Made by a program: the position numbers and the translations under genes. 24,754 nt of DNA from Lactovum sp047974165 (GTDB lineage Bacteria > Bacillota > Bacilli > Lactobacillales > Streptococcaceae): contig JBKECB010000052.1 in assembly GCA_047974165.1 (NCBI GenBank), positions 1-24,754 of the forward strand, in the 5' to 3' direction. Under the pieces are notes generated by a model. That model searched no databases, had not been told where the DNA came from, and worked only from the letters and a program-made list of their open reading frames with translations. Positions 15,794 through 23,672 of this stretch are shown in pieces (within the stretch, counting starts at the first letter, position 1; each line of letters opens with the position of its first letter).

Positions 15794-17070
15794 TGTTTTC
15801 CTTTATTTTTAGAGTATCCGATTTTATTCATTTTTTTAATTTCTGCAATGGCATGAACCATTGCTTTTGTTTTTCCTTGATGAAAAAAGTAGACACGTCC
15901 AGTTGGACGCTCAAAGCTTCTACCAACACGTCCAGCAATTTGTATAAGTGCAGAACTTGTAAAGTTAAAGTGATCAGCATTATAAACAAAGCTATCTACC
16001 ATTGGAAACGTTACTCCTCTTTCTAGTATTGTTGTTGAAACTAAGATTGTTATTTTTTTCTGCCTAAAATCCTCAACGAAGTCTAATCGATTTTTACTTG
16101 TCGAGGCTACAAATCCAATTTTTTCATCTGGAAATTTCTGAGTTAACTTTTCAGTAAAGTCAAGACCAAAGTTAATTTCAGGAACAAATATAAGTAATGG
16201 AAATCCATCTTTTCTTTGCTCTTTAAGTTTTTTATAAAACTGACTTCTCCATATATTTTTAGGGACTACTAAGGGATTTGCATGAAAGCGTCTAGCAAGT
16301 GTGACTCTTTTAAGTTGCTTAGACTGAACTTGTTTTTCTAAATTTTCTGTTGAAGTTGCGGTTAGGTAGATTAGAGTAGATTCTTTTTTTCTTGCTTGCT
16401 TACTGGCAAAGTAGAGCATTTCATTATCTCGAAAGGGAAAGGCATCTACCTCATCAATAATTAATAAATCAAAGGCTTCTTTAAAACGTAAAAGTTGATG
16501 GTTACTAGAAATAACAAAGGCAGTTCGAAAATAAGGCTCAGCCTCTCCGTGTAATAGAGCAATTGGAAGATTGAAATCTTTAGATAAGCGTTTGTGTAGC
16601 TCAATGCAGACATCAATACGAGGACTTGCAATTGCAACAGCTCCACCAGATTTTAAAGTTTTATTAACTGCTTCATAAATCATCTCTGTCTTTCCAGAAC
16701 CTGTAACAGCATGGACTAAGATCTGTGATTTGTTATCGATGGCTTTTATAAGATATTCTGAAATTTCTTTTTGATAGGCTGTGAGTGTACCTCGCCAGGT
16801 CATAACATCTGAAGGAGGAAAACTGATTTGAGGGAGATGGTAGAGCTTCTCATCAGAACGAATCCGCCCCATGTTGATACAGCTTGGACAATAATAGGCA
16901 TTGATTTGAAGCTTAACCTCGCTTTTTAAATGTACAGTCCCGCAGCGATTACAAGAAATTTTTTGCGATGAAAGTTCTGTCATTGCTTCAAAAGATGAGA
17001 TTTCATCTAGAGGAATATTAGGGTCTAAGTCTTTTTTTATAAGTAAACGTCCATAAATATTTTCTTTCAT
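15790..17070 (-). CDS. comFA: ComFA, DNA-uptake helicase/translocase
   Basis: This DEAD-like ATPase is thought to drive single-stranded DNA import through the ComEC channel. A four-cysteine zinc module (CNRC, CPSC) precedes Walker A (VTGSGKTE), the DEVD-type Walker B (LLIIDEVDAFP) and a C-terminal helicase half with SATSTS-like and QIAGRVGRS motifs. The frame stays open to a TTG at 17106, but the family N-terminus begins at MKENIYGRLL, so I place the start at 17070, giving 426 residues. No ribosome-binding site precedes either start. A cin-like box lies 7 bases upstream. Immediately upstream is a decayed PTS gene in the same orientation. Confidence 0.9.
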   Translation of the reverse strand: MKENIYGRLLIKKDLDPNIPLDEISSFEAMTELSSQKISCNRCGTVHLKSEVKLQINAYYCPSCINMGRIRSDEKLYHLPQISFPPSDVMTWRGTLTAYQKEISEYLIKAIDNKSQILVHAVTGSGKTEMIYEAVNKTLKSGGAVAIASPRIDVCIELHKRLSKDFNLPIALLHGEAEPYFRTAFVISSNHQLLRFKEAFDLLIIDEVDAFPFRDNEMLYFASKQARKKESTLIYLTATSTENLEKQVQSKQLKRVTLARRFHANPLVVPKNIWRSQFYKKLKEQRKDGFPLLIFVPEINFGLDFTEKLTQKFPDEKIGFVASTSKNRLDFVEDFRQKKITILVSTTILERGVTFPMVDSFVYNADHFNFTSSALIQIAGRVGRSFERPTGRVYFFHQGKTKAMVHAIAEIKKMNKIGYSKNKGKQ

Positions 17071-17077
17071 ACTTAGT

Positions 17078-17085
17078 GATACGTA
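17078..17085 (-). promoter_or_regulatory. Possible competence sigma-factor (cin/com) box for comFA
   Basis: On the - strand TACGTATC, preceded by a T-rich stretch, matches the streptococcal cin box TACGAATA at 6 of 8 bases. It ends 7 bases before the ATG at 17070, the right distance for a -10-like element with a leaderless start. The match is imperfect. Confidence 0.35.
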
Positions 17086-17112
17086 AATTAAACTAAAAAA
17101 TTTCAAAAAGAT

Positions 17113-17885
17113 TCAAAAATAGTGAGTCTTTGAGAAATTATTATTTAATTGTAAATAAATTTTATGATATTGACTTGGGTCTGTGAAGATAAGAGAAGTC
17201 TGAACACTATAAGCTTCAGATTTTATCTTGTCAATATCAAATGAAAGAAGTAGTCGCCTTTTTTAACTTACTGCTCTTCTTTTATATTATCTGACTTTTA
17301 AAGTATTTTCCATTAAGATTGATAGTATCTATACCTATATGAATCGGAAGTTCAAGCCCATTTTCTGAAAGAAATCCAATAGCATGTTTTGTTGGAAAAG
17401 AACCTTAATTTTACCATTAACAGAAGAATATAGCTCTCCTTCAGAAATTTCAATAGTATGCCTCCTTTTGAGAAAATAGGGTCTTAAAGTTGTTGAAGGA
17501 GGACCACTTTTCCTTACATAGGACTTCTTGAATATTTTCCTCTTTGTATAGTAAATACGTAGTGATGAAGTTAAATAATGTACCAGCTGAAATGGCAATC
17601 AAGATTTGAAATAAACCTGTTAAAATTCCAGTTTTAGGATTGATAAATTCTGGTAAGGTAAATATTCCTATTCCTGCAATAGACATGATTTTTATTTTAA
17701 ATAAGCTTACGGTTCCACTTGAAATAGCTACACTGATACATAAAATAATAAAAAATTTTATCCTTGGTAGGGTTACTCTATAAATGCTAGGCTCCGTTAC
17801 TCCAAATGAGGTAGAAATTCATGCAGGTAATGCAATTTTCTTTAAAATAGATGACATATATTTTATGTTCTTCCTTAAAATTAAG
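17113..17885 (-). pseudogene. Decayed beta-glucoside/trehalose-type PTS permease (EIIC and EIIA parts)
   Basis: Reading the - strand and changing frame, I can follow a PTS EIIBCA protein. From about 17885 comes the end of EIIC, with GVTEPSIYRVTLP close to the family motif GVTEPAIYGVTLP; one in-frame TGA lies just before it. More EIIC follows to about 17530. EIIA begins near 17450 (GELYSSVNGKI), then jumps to FPTKHAIGFLSENG, which holds the phospho-accepting His. Roughly 40 residues between them are missing. After another frame change the C-terminal block KIKSEAYSVQTSLIF appears and ends at a TGA at 17113-17115. The N-terminal half (EIIB and most of EIIC) is not visible. At least three frame changes and several stops make it non-functional. 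Confidence 0.82.
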
Positions 17886-17896
17886 AGGAATATTTT

Positions 17897-18373
17897 AGAG
17901 AGAACACAAGTTGCTATAGACTTAATTTGTGGAAATGAAATAGTAGAAGGATTGTATTATCTGCTGTGTAAAGTCCTTATTCGGCATGAAGATGGAGACT
18001 ATTTGCTTATGAGACGTGATTTATCTAAACCTAATTATACTGGACTACGAAGCAATAGTAGCTAGCTCTGTATTTAAAGATGAGGATAAGATAATATGTT
18101 TATTAGAAGAGAGCTATTTGAAGGAATAGGAATTACTTTAGAAAATTTTAGTGAACTTAACAGAATTGTTATGATAATTGTATTTTCTATACTTTCTTGT
18201 GCCTTACTGATTATAATAAAGCATTAATAACTCTTAAAAAAGGAGAAACTATATCATATAAATGGTTAGATGAAGCAGAGTTTATTACTTTTGTAAATCC
18301 TGAAGAAATGATAAATACACCGAAAAATTAATACCTAGAGTATTTTGATCAAAAAGACTATCTGCAAAAGTAA
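17897..18373 (+). pseudogene. Decayed NUDIX hydrolase gene
   Basis: The + strand carries a NUDIX protein in several frames. GLYYLLCKVLIRHEDGDYLL leads to RRDLSKPNY, then a frame change to DYEAIVASSVFKDEDK, where a glycine-rich NUDIX loop would be expected. Another frame change gives RRELFEGIGITLENF, the remains of the NUDIX box REXXEEXGX, with the second catalytic Glu replaced by Gly. The C-terminal block GETISYKWLDEAEFITFVN follows, and after an in-frame stop the sequence still reads as protein to a TAA at 18371-18373. The original start is unclear. NUDIX hydrolases cleave nucleoside diphosphates linked to another group; this copy cannot be active. Confidence 0.8.
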
Positions 18374-18399
18374 CAAAAGAACTTCTAGAGATATTATGA

Positions 18400-19046
18400 T
18401 TATTATGAAGAAGATTAAGCTTCTATCGCTTTTTTGCATGGTAATAAGCAAACTTTTGAAAAATATCTAAAGATTTGTTCTGAATGTTATATTGATGTTT
18501 TGGTCATGAATCTCTTCGTTTATTAAAAAAATAGTTATTTATACAGTTAAGCAATTTGTAGGAAAGTAATTTTTTAAGGAGCAAGTATTGAGCATCTTTT
18601 AGATTGAGTGATTTTTTAATAAATAAAGTAGAGTATATGAAAACTGAAGAGGAATTAAAACAGCTTTTTTGATATATTTTTAGAGATTTTTCTGCTCTGA
18701 CTTATGATTAAGAACTTGAAAAATATTCCTTTCACATTTGATCTGTCGTTCAGTTTATGAGCTCTAGGATTTATAGCTGTATTCAAATTAAAGGGGTTGC
18801 AGATTACCTTGCTTTAAATCCTCGTTATTTTTCAAGTCTTTTTAAATCTAAATTAGGAATGATAGTAGTTCAGTTTGTGAGAGAAATAAAGATGAAAGAG
18901 GTTAAAATCTTTTTCTTCAAGGGAAATATAGTGTTACAGAAGTTTCTGCAGCTTTAGGTCATTGTAGTCTCTTATATTTTTCTTCAGAGTTTAAAAAAAC
19001 TTTTGGAATAAGTCTAAAGGAATTTATAAAAAAGATTACTTTTTAG
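18400..19046 (+). pseudogene. Decayed AraC-family transcriptional regulator
   Basis: The C-terminal DNA-binding part is clear. VADYLALNPRYFSSLFKSKLG, near 18800, is a first helix-turn-helix of AraC regulators. After a frame change at a T-rich run near 18910, VSAALGHCSLLYFSSEFKKTFG is the second, ending at a TAG at 19044-19046. Upstream, protein-like text can be read back to about 18400 through at least five stops or frame changes (for instance KIVIYTVKQFVGK and ELEKYSFH). I cannot name the N-terminal ligand domain. The neighbouring decayed PTS gene suggests it once regulated sugar uptake; that is inference. Confidence 0.78.
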
Positions 19047-19067
19047 AGTAAGTATAAAATAAAAATA

Positions 19068-19076
19068 TGTTAAAAT
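19068..19076 (+). promoter_or_regulatory. Extended -10 promoter placed for a leaderless yigZ mRNA
   Basis: TG-T-TAAAAT at 19068-19076 ends 6 bases before the yigZ ATG, so the predicted +1 is the A of the ATG. No Shine-Dalgarno and no clear -35 are visible. Confidence 0.6.
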
Positions 19077-19082
19077 TTTTAT

Positions 19083-19715
19083 ATGACTATTATAATAGCA
19101 AAAGATTTTGAGTATGAAATAAAGATAAAAAAATCACGTTTTATTTGTCAGATGAAACGTATTCAAACAGAAGAAGAAGCGAAAGATTTTATCTTATCTG
19201 TGAAAAAGAAACATTATAAGGCGAACCATAACTGCTCTGTCTTTATACTAGAAAAAACAGAAGATCATCAGGAGATACAACGAGTAAGTGATGACGGAGA
19301 ACCCTCAGGAACAGCAGGAGTTCCGATGCTTGAAGTTTTAAAAAAACAAGAAATAACGAATGTATGTGTAATAGTGACGCGTTATTTTGGTGGCATTAAG
19401 CTGGGAGCTTCAGGTTTGATACGTGCATATTCTTCCTCTGTTGCAGAAACTTTAGATAAGCTTGAACTTGTAGAGTTGGTTGAACAGCAAGAACTTCAAC
19501 TTTATTTGGATTATTCTCTTTTTGATTCTTTATTAAATTTTTTACCGACTAAAAGTGTTGAGACTGAGTTTACAGATAAAGTTTCTGTTACAATTTATTT
19601 AAATGAATCTGAAGTTTTCCAGTTTATAAAAGAGTTGACAGAACGCTTTAATGGGAAGGTTGATATAAAAAAAGGAAGAAAACAATTTGTAGAAGTTACA
19701 ATTAAAAAGTCTTGA
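19083..19715 (+). CDS. yigZ: YigZ/IMPACT family protein
   Basis: This 210-residue protein belongs to the UPF0029/IMPACT family, whose eukaryotic members affect translation control through GCN1/GCN2; the bacterial role is not established. The N-terminal domain has KKSRFICQMKRI and the signature DDGEPSGTAGVPMLEVL, VIVTRYFGGIKLGASGLIRAYS. The C-terminal half is the smaller DUF1949-type domain. The start is secure because the family N-terminus begins here. In streptococci this gene is normally divergent from and adjacent to comFA; here about 2 kb of decayed genes lies between them. The stop codon lies inside the stem of a terminator. Confidence 0.93.
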   Translation: MTIIIAKDFEYEIKIKKSRFICQMKRIQTEEEAKDFILSVKKKHYKANHNCSVFILEKTEDHQEIQRVSDDGEPSGTAGVPMLEVLKKQEITNVCVIVTRYFGGIKLGASGLIRAYSSSVAETLDKLELVELVEQQELQLYLDYSLFDSLLNFLPTKSVETEFTDKVSVTIYLNESEVFQFIKELTERFNGKVDIKKGRKQFVEVTIKKS

Positions 19716-19734
19716 GAAATTTCTCAAGACTTTT
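19705..19734. terminator. Perfectly palindromic bidirectional terminator between yigZ and the ABC permease
   Basis: AAAAGTCTTGAGAAA is followed directly by its exact reverse complement, giving a 30-base perfect palindrome with T-runs on both strands. It overlaps the last codons and stop of yigZ and lies 2 bases beyond the permease stop, serving both convergent genes. Confidence 0.9.
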
Positions 19735-19736
19735 AT

Positions 19737-22400
19737 TTAATCAATTGATTTTAAAGCACCAAGCATGTCAACACGTTTAAGCTGGAAGTGAATGACAATA
19801 CTTAAAGCTAAGCTGGTAAAGAGTGTAATTAATGTAGAACTCACCAAATTAGTCCAAAGTAGACCAGGCTGAAACATGATGTCACTTGTTGCAAGCATCG
19901 TAATAATAAGATTATGGAAGTAGGCTCCTAGACCAAAACCAGCAATAATTCCAATCAGGCTAAGAAATATCGTCTCACGATAGATATAAAGTGTGACTTC
20001 TTTATCATAAAACCCTAATACTTTAATTGTTGAAAGTTCACGAATGCGTTCAGAAACATTGATATTTGTGAGATTATAAATGACAACAACTGCAAGTAAG
20101 ATAGCACAAATTAATAAAACAAGCATGACAGAGTTGATTCCATTAAGGAAGGAATTAACGGTATTTTTTGAAGTGAAATTCATAGAAATTGCAAGAATAG
20201 GATCGCTATCCATAAAGTTTTGAGCAAGTTGGCTGACAAATTCTTCAGATTTATCCTTGGTTTTTATAAGATTTGCATTCATATTTACTTCTTCTCCAAA
20301 GGCTGATTGATAGGCTTCTGAGTTGATAAAAATATAATGTCCAATATACATTTCAGAAATGGCTGAAACTTTAAGTTTAATTTCCTTATTATCTGTATTT
20401 TTAAAGCTTACCTCATCTCCAACATTTATGTTAAGTAAATCAGCTAACTTTTCAGTGAGGATAATCTCTTCTTCATTCATATTATAAGTTTCAGAAGTTA
20501 CTCGATTTCGCAAATTAACATAGTCTTTTGTACTTTTAGATTCATTCACAACAAATAAGCTGACAGCAACATCTTCTTTATTAATTTCTATACTTAGTTC
20601 TTCATAGTGAGACTTGGTAGAATTTATGATACCTTCAGATTTTAATAACTGATTTATTTCTTCTTGCTCTGCGTCTGTTGGATTTTCCTTTGAAATGGCG
20701 ATCATATCATAATGTAAAAGGTTTCCAAACTGACGTTGGCTTAATCCTGAAATAGAATCTCGAATTCCAAATCCCATGATTAATAAGGCAGTACATCCAG
20801 CAACTCCAATGATTGTCATCAACATTCGCTGTTTGTATCTAAAGAGATTTCTGGCAGTTACTTTGTAGGTAAAGGACATTTTATTCCAGATAAATGGAAC
20901 TTTCTCTAAAAAGATACGAGAGCCTATTTTAGGTGGCTTGGCTAAGAATAAATGAGCTGGTACAGACTTAAGCTCTTTTTTTACAACAAGATAAGCTGGA
21001 ATTGCTGTACAGGCAACAGAAATTAGAAGGGCAAGGAGGCTATATTTTAATGAGAATGTTAAAATTAAATCAGAAATAGTAGAAGCTGATGTGTAAGCTT
21101 CAAATACAATTTTAGGTAAGAAGGTATGGCCTAAAACAATCCCTAGTAGGGTACCTAAACCACCAGATACTAATCCGTAAATAATAAATTTTTTATAAAT
21201 TTGTCGATCGCTATATCCTAAGGCTTTTAGTAAACCGAGATTAGACCTTTCTTCCTCGACAAAACGTGTCATTGTTGTTAAGCAGACAAAGATAGCAATA
21301 GCAAAAAGTACAACTGGAAAGACGTTAGATAAGACATCAATTCGTGTTGAATTATCTAAAAACATCTGATAGCCAGGATTTCCTTCTTTTCGATTACTGA
21401 TGCTATAAGTTGGTAAAGGCAGAGTATTAATTTTATCTTCTTCTTCTTGACTTAAGGCTAAATTTTCTTGGATTGTTTGCTTGGCTTCGTCAAGTTGCTC
21501 TTGAGCTTCTATAATTTCTAAACTTTCTGCCATGCCAGCTGCTGTAAGCATTTCTTTTTGCTGATTTAAAAGCTCCTGCTGAGTTTGTAAATTTAAACTT
21601 TCATTATTAAGCTGTTCTTTTAAGGAAGAAATTTCAGATAAAGCATCTGATTTTATAATTCCAAGTCGTTTTTCAGCTTGACTTTTAAAATCTTTTTTTA
21701 AGTTTTCTTGAAAGTTTTTAGAGATTTGAGTAAACTTTTTGTTGTAAGGTGAGAGCCCCTCAGTAGATTTAAAACTAATTCGTGAAATTTGATAGAGTTC
21801 AGAGTCAAAAGTTGAGGGAATAACAACAGCATAAGCTTCTAATTGCCCTGTTCCGACTTGTGTGAGCCCGTAATCATTTTTATCAAGAAGTTCACTGGAC
21901 TTTACAAAAGCTGTAATTTTAAACTTTTTTTCTTTAAGGATACTCTCGTCATCCTCTTCAAAAAGAATCTCTTCTCCGATTTTATAATCTTTCTGATATA
22001 AAAAGTCAAGGGCGATTTCATTTTCTTTTTGGGGAAGTTCTCCTGAAATTAGCTCGTATTGTGAGAGACTTTCAGTCTTAGAAAAAATTCGAACGGGGAT
22101 TGTACTATCTTTGATGATAAGGTCTTGAAAATAACCAAACTCGACCTCATCAAGCCCTTGTCTGTTGAGAATAATTTCTTGATCAGATTTATCTAAGCCA
22201 TAGCTTGAAATGACTGTAAAATCAGCAAGATTTTGCTGCTCGAAAAAATGCTCAGCAGTTGCACGCATGTCAGGACCAGCAACTTTTAAGCCAATAAAAA
22301 CAAAGACTCCTAACAGCATAAGTGAAAAAATAGATAAAAAACGTCCTAAAGAACTGCTAATAGAACGTAAAATATTTTTATTTAGAGTTTTATTCTTCAT
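19737..22400 (-). CDS. ABC transporter permease with FtsX-like domains and a periplasmic-side coiled coil
   Basis: This 887-residue membrane protein has one N-terminal transmembrane segment (about 18-40), a large extracellular domain, and a predicted coiled coil at about 240-325 (SLKEQLNNESLNLQTQQELL and following). An FtsX-type three-helix block begins near residue 355 (VLFAIAIFVCLTTMTRFVEEERSNLG). A second unit repeats the layout, with a segment near 525 (LMTIIGVAGCTALLIMGFG), a second external domain and a final three-helix block. This duplicated MacB/FtsX-like layout is known in Gram-positive permeases that move lipophilic compounds or peptides or support envelope stress responses. The substrate is unknown. 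It lies 7 bases after its ATPase gene, without an evident ribosome-binding site. Confidence 0.87.
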   Translation of the reverse strand: MKNKTLNKNILRSISSSLGRFLSIFSLMLLGVFVFIGLKVAGPDMRATAEHFFEQQNLADFTVISSYGLDKSDQEIILNRQGLDEVEFGYFQDLIIKDSTIPVRIFSKTESLSQYELISGELPQKENEIALDFLYQKDYKIGEEILFEEDDESILKEKKFKITAFVKSSELLDKNDYGLTQVGTGQLEAYAVVIPSTFDSELYQISRISFKSTEGLSPYNKKFTQISKNFQENLKKDFKSQAEKRLGIIKSDALSEISSLKEQLNNESLNLQTQQELLNQQKEMLTAAGMAESLEIIEAQEQLDEAKQTIQENLALSQEEEDKINTLPLPTYSISNRKEGNPGYQMFLDNSTRIDVLSNVFPVVLFAIAIFVCLTTMTRFVEEERSNLGLLKALGYSDRQIYKKFIIYGLVSGGLGTLLGIVLGHTFLPKIVFEAYTSASTISDLILTFSLKYSLLALLISVACTAIPAYLVVKKELKSVPAHLFLAKPPKIGSRIFLEKVPFIWNKMSFTYKVTARNLFRYKQRMLMTIIGVAGCTALLIMGFGIRDSISGLSQRQFGNLLHYDMIAISKENPTDAEQEEINQLLKSEGIINSTKSHYEELSIEINKEDVAVSLFVVNESKSTKDYVNLRNRVTSETYNMNEEEIILTEKLADLLNINVGDEVSFKNTDNKEIKLKVSAISEMYIGHYIFINSEAYQSAFGEEVNMNANLIKTKDKSEEFVSQLAQNFMDSDPILAISMNFTSKNTVNSFLNGINSVMLVLLICAILLAVVVIYNLTNINVSERIRELSTIKVLGFYDKEVTLYIYRETIFLSLIGIIAGFGLGAYFHNLIITMLATSDIMFQPGLLWTNLVSSTLITLFTSLALSIVIHFQLKRVDMLGALKSID

Positions 22401-22407
22401 AATATAA

Positions 22408-23109
22408 TTACCATTCTAAATTATTAATATCTTCAGGTTCTGGATTTTTTGTAATATTTTTGACTTGTCCATCATGCATTTCAATGACACGATTTGCAAT
22501 ATTTCTAATGGCTGCATTGTGTGTAACGATAATAACAGTTGTTCCATGAACTTGTGCCATTTCTTGTAGAATTTTTAAAATCTGTTTACCAGTTTGATAA
22601 TCAAGTGCTCCTGTTGGTTCATCACAAAGTAAAATCTTAGGCTTTTTAGCTAAAGCACGAGCAATAGCAACACGCTGCTGTTCACCTCCTGAAAGTTGTG
22701 AAGGAAAGTTATCAATACGATGAGATAAAGAAACACTATTTAAAACATCAACAGGATTAAGGGCATCTTTGACAATTTCAGAGGCCAACTCAACATTTTC
22801 TTTTGCAGTGAGATTATTGACAAGATTGTAAAACTGAAAAACAAAGCCAACATCATATCGGCGATAGCTGATTAACTCCTTTGCTGATAATTTTGAAATG
22901 TCAGTTTGATCGATCCAAATCTCTCCCTCATCTGCAGTATCCATACCACCAAGAATATTTAAAATCGTAGATTTCCCAGCGCCAGAAGCTCCTAGAATAA
23001 TGACAAGCTCACCCTTTTCAATTTCAAAATTTACTTTATTTGTTGCAGTGATCAAAGTATCACCAGTATGATAGGATTTTGTAACATTTTTTAAATGAAT
23101 ATAAGACAT
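22408..23109 (-). CDS. ABC transporter ATP-binding protein (MacB/LolD type)
   Basis: This 233-residue ATPase partners the FtsX-like permease downstream. It has Walker A (GASGAGKST), Q-loop (FVFQFYNLV), the signature LSGGEQQRVAIARAL, Walker B (ILLCDEPTGALD) and a switch His (IIVTHN), all typical of the MacB/LolD/FtsE branch of exporters. A longer frame begins at 23136, but a GGGGGGAG Shine-Dalgarno at 23115-23122 points to the ATG at 23107-23109 (MSYIHLKNV), which I choose. No sensor kinase or response regulator is visible nearby, so the common link to antimicrobial-peptide sensing is not shown here. Confidence 0.92.
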   Translation of the reverse strand: MSYIHLKNVTKSYHTGDTLITATNKVNFEIEKGELVIILGASGAGKSTILNILGGMDTADEGEIWIDQTDISKLSAKELISYRRYDVGFVFQFYNLVNNLTAKENVELASEIVKDALNPVDVLNSVSLSHRIDNFPSQLSGGEQQRVAIARALAKKPKILLCDEPTGALDYQTGKQILKILQEMAQVHGTTVIIVTHNAAIRNIANRVIEMHDGQVKNITKNPEPEDINNLEW

Positions 23110-23134
23110 ATTCTCTCCCCCCTGATTACATAAC

Positions 23135-23143
23135 ATTATAACA
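23135..23143 (-). promoter_or_regulatory. Extended -10 promoter of the ABC exporter operon
   Basis: On the - strand TG-T-TATAAT occupies 23143-23135. The +1 should be near 23128, giving a leader of about 19 nt that carries the strong Shine-Dalgarno at 23115-23122. It faces away from the ssrA promoter. Confidence 0.7.
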
Positions 23144-23175
23144 TAAATTCAACTTAAAGATTTAAAATAAAACTT

Positions 23176-23204
23176 TTGTAAATTTCCTATAAAAATGGTA
23201 TAAT
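23176..23204 (+). promoter_or_regulatory. Promoter of ssrA
   Basis: TTGTAA (23176-23181), a 17-base spacer and TG-G-TATAAT (extended -10, hexamer at 23199-23204) predict a +1 near 23211. The tmRNA 5' end at 23230 would then be made by RNase P. Confidence 0.75.
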
Positions 23205-23229
23205 GTCTTACTTGACAAACTAATATTAA

Positions 23230-23581
23230 GGGGTCGTTAAGGATTCGACAGGCGTTGTCGCACATGAACTGCAACTGCTGCTGGTATCAGCAAAATCTAC
23301 CGCAGAAAAATAACTGCAAAAAATAATAACAATTACGCATTCGCTGCCTAAACACCAGCCTGCGTGACTTTCACAGATTCATCGGTGATTTGCTGAAAGT
23401 CTTATTTTAGCCGAATAAGCTGAGTAGTTGTCTCAACTACTTAGACGAAAATTTTGAGACTCGCAAATTGCCTCTTCTTGAGACTACTGTGAGCAGTTTG
23501 CTAAAAAAGACAGAAGTCCTATGGTTGTAGATGTTGATGTAGCAAGGCGTTTGGACAGGGGTTCAATTCCCCTCGACTCCA
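23230..23581 (+). ncRNA. ssrA: Transfer-messenger RNA
   Basis: This roughly 352-nt RNA rescues stalled ribosomes by acting as an alanyl-tRNA and then as a short mRNA. The 5' end GGGGTCGTTAAGGATTCGAC and the 3' TTCAATTCCCCTCGACTCC form the tRNA-like half, with a 7-bp acceptor stem (GGGGTCG with CGACTCC, one G-U pair). The resume codon is GCA at 23316 and the tag reads AKNNNNYAFAA, ending with TAA at 23349-23351. The discriminator A is 23581; a CCA does not follow in the DNA. Pseudoknot-rich sequence fills 23352-23520. The 3' end is a well-known integration site for mobile elements, and an integrase fragment lies 92 bases beyond it. Confidence 0.96.
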
Positions 23582-23594
23582 TTCTTTATAAATG

Positions 23595-23635
23595 AAAACA
23601 CCTTTGTTTATAAGCGTTTAAGGTGTTTTTATTTT
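23595..23635 (+). terminator. Terminator of ssrA
   Basis: A 10-bp stem, AAAACACCTT (23595-23604) with AAGGTGTTTT (23620-23629), has a 15-nt loop and is followed by a T-rich stretch. It lies between the tmRNA 3' end and the integrase stop. Confidence 0.8.
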
Positions 23636-23672
23636 GTTGATTTTTTGAAAAGGGGCGAAAAGGGGGCGAGAA

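Noticed and set aside
17071..17106. TTG at 17106 as the comFA start
   Set aside because: There is no ribosome-binding site, and the added residues do not resemble the ComFA N-terminus. The ATG at 17070 begins the recognisable sequence.
17784..18065. A 93-codon + strand ORF as an intact gene
   Set aside because: It is half antisense to the dead EIIC gene and half the first fragment of the dead NUDIX gene; it ends at a frameshift.
23110..23136. Longer N-terminus for the ABC ATPase
   Set aside because: The extra nine codons contain the Shine-Dalgarno for the inner ATG and lie across the predicted transcription start.
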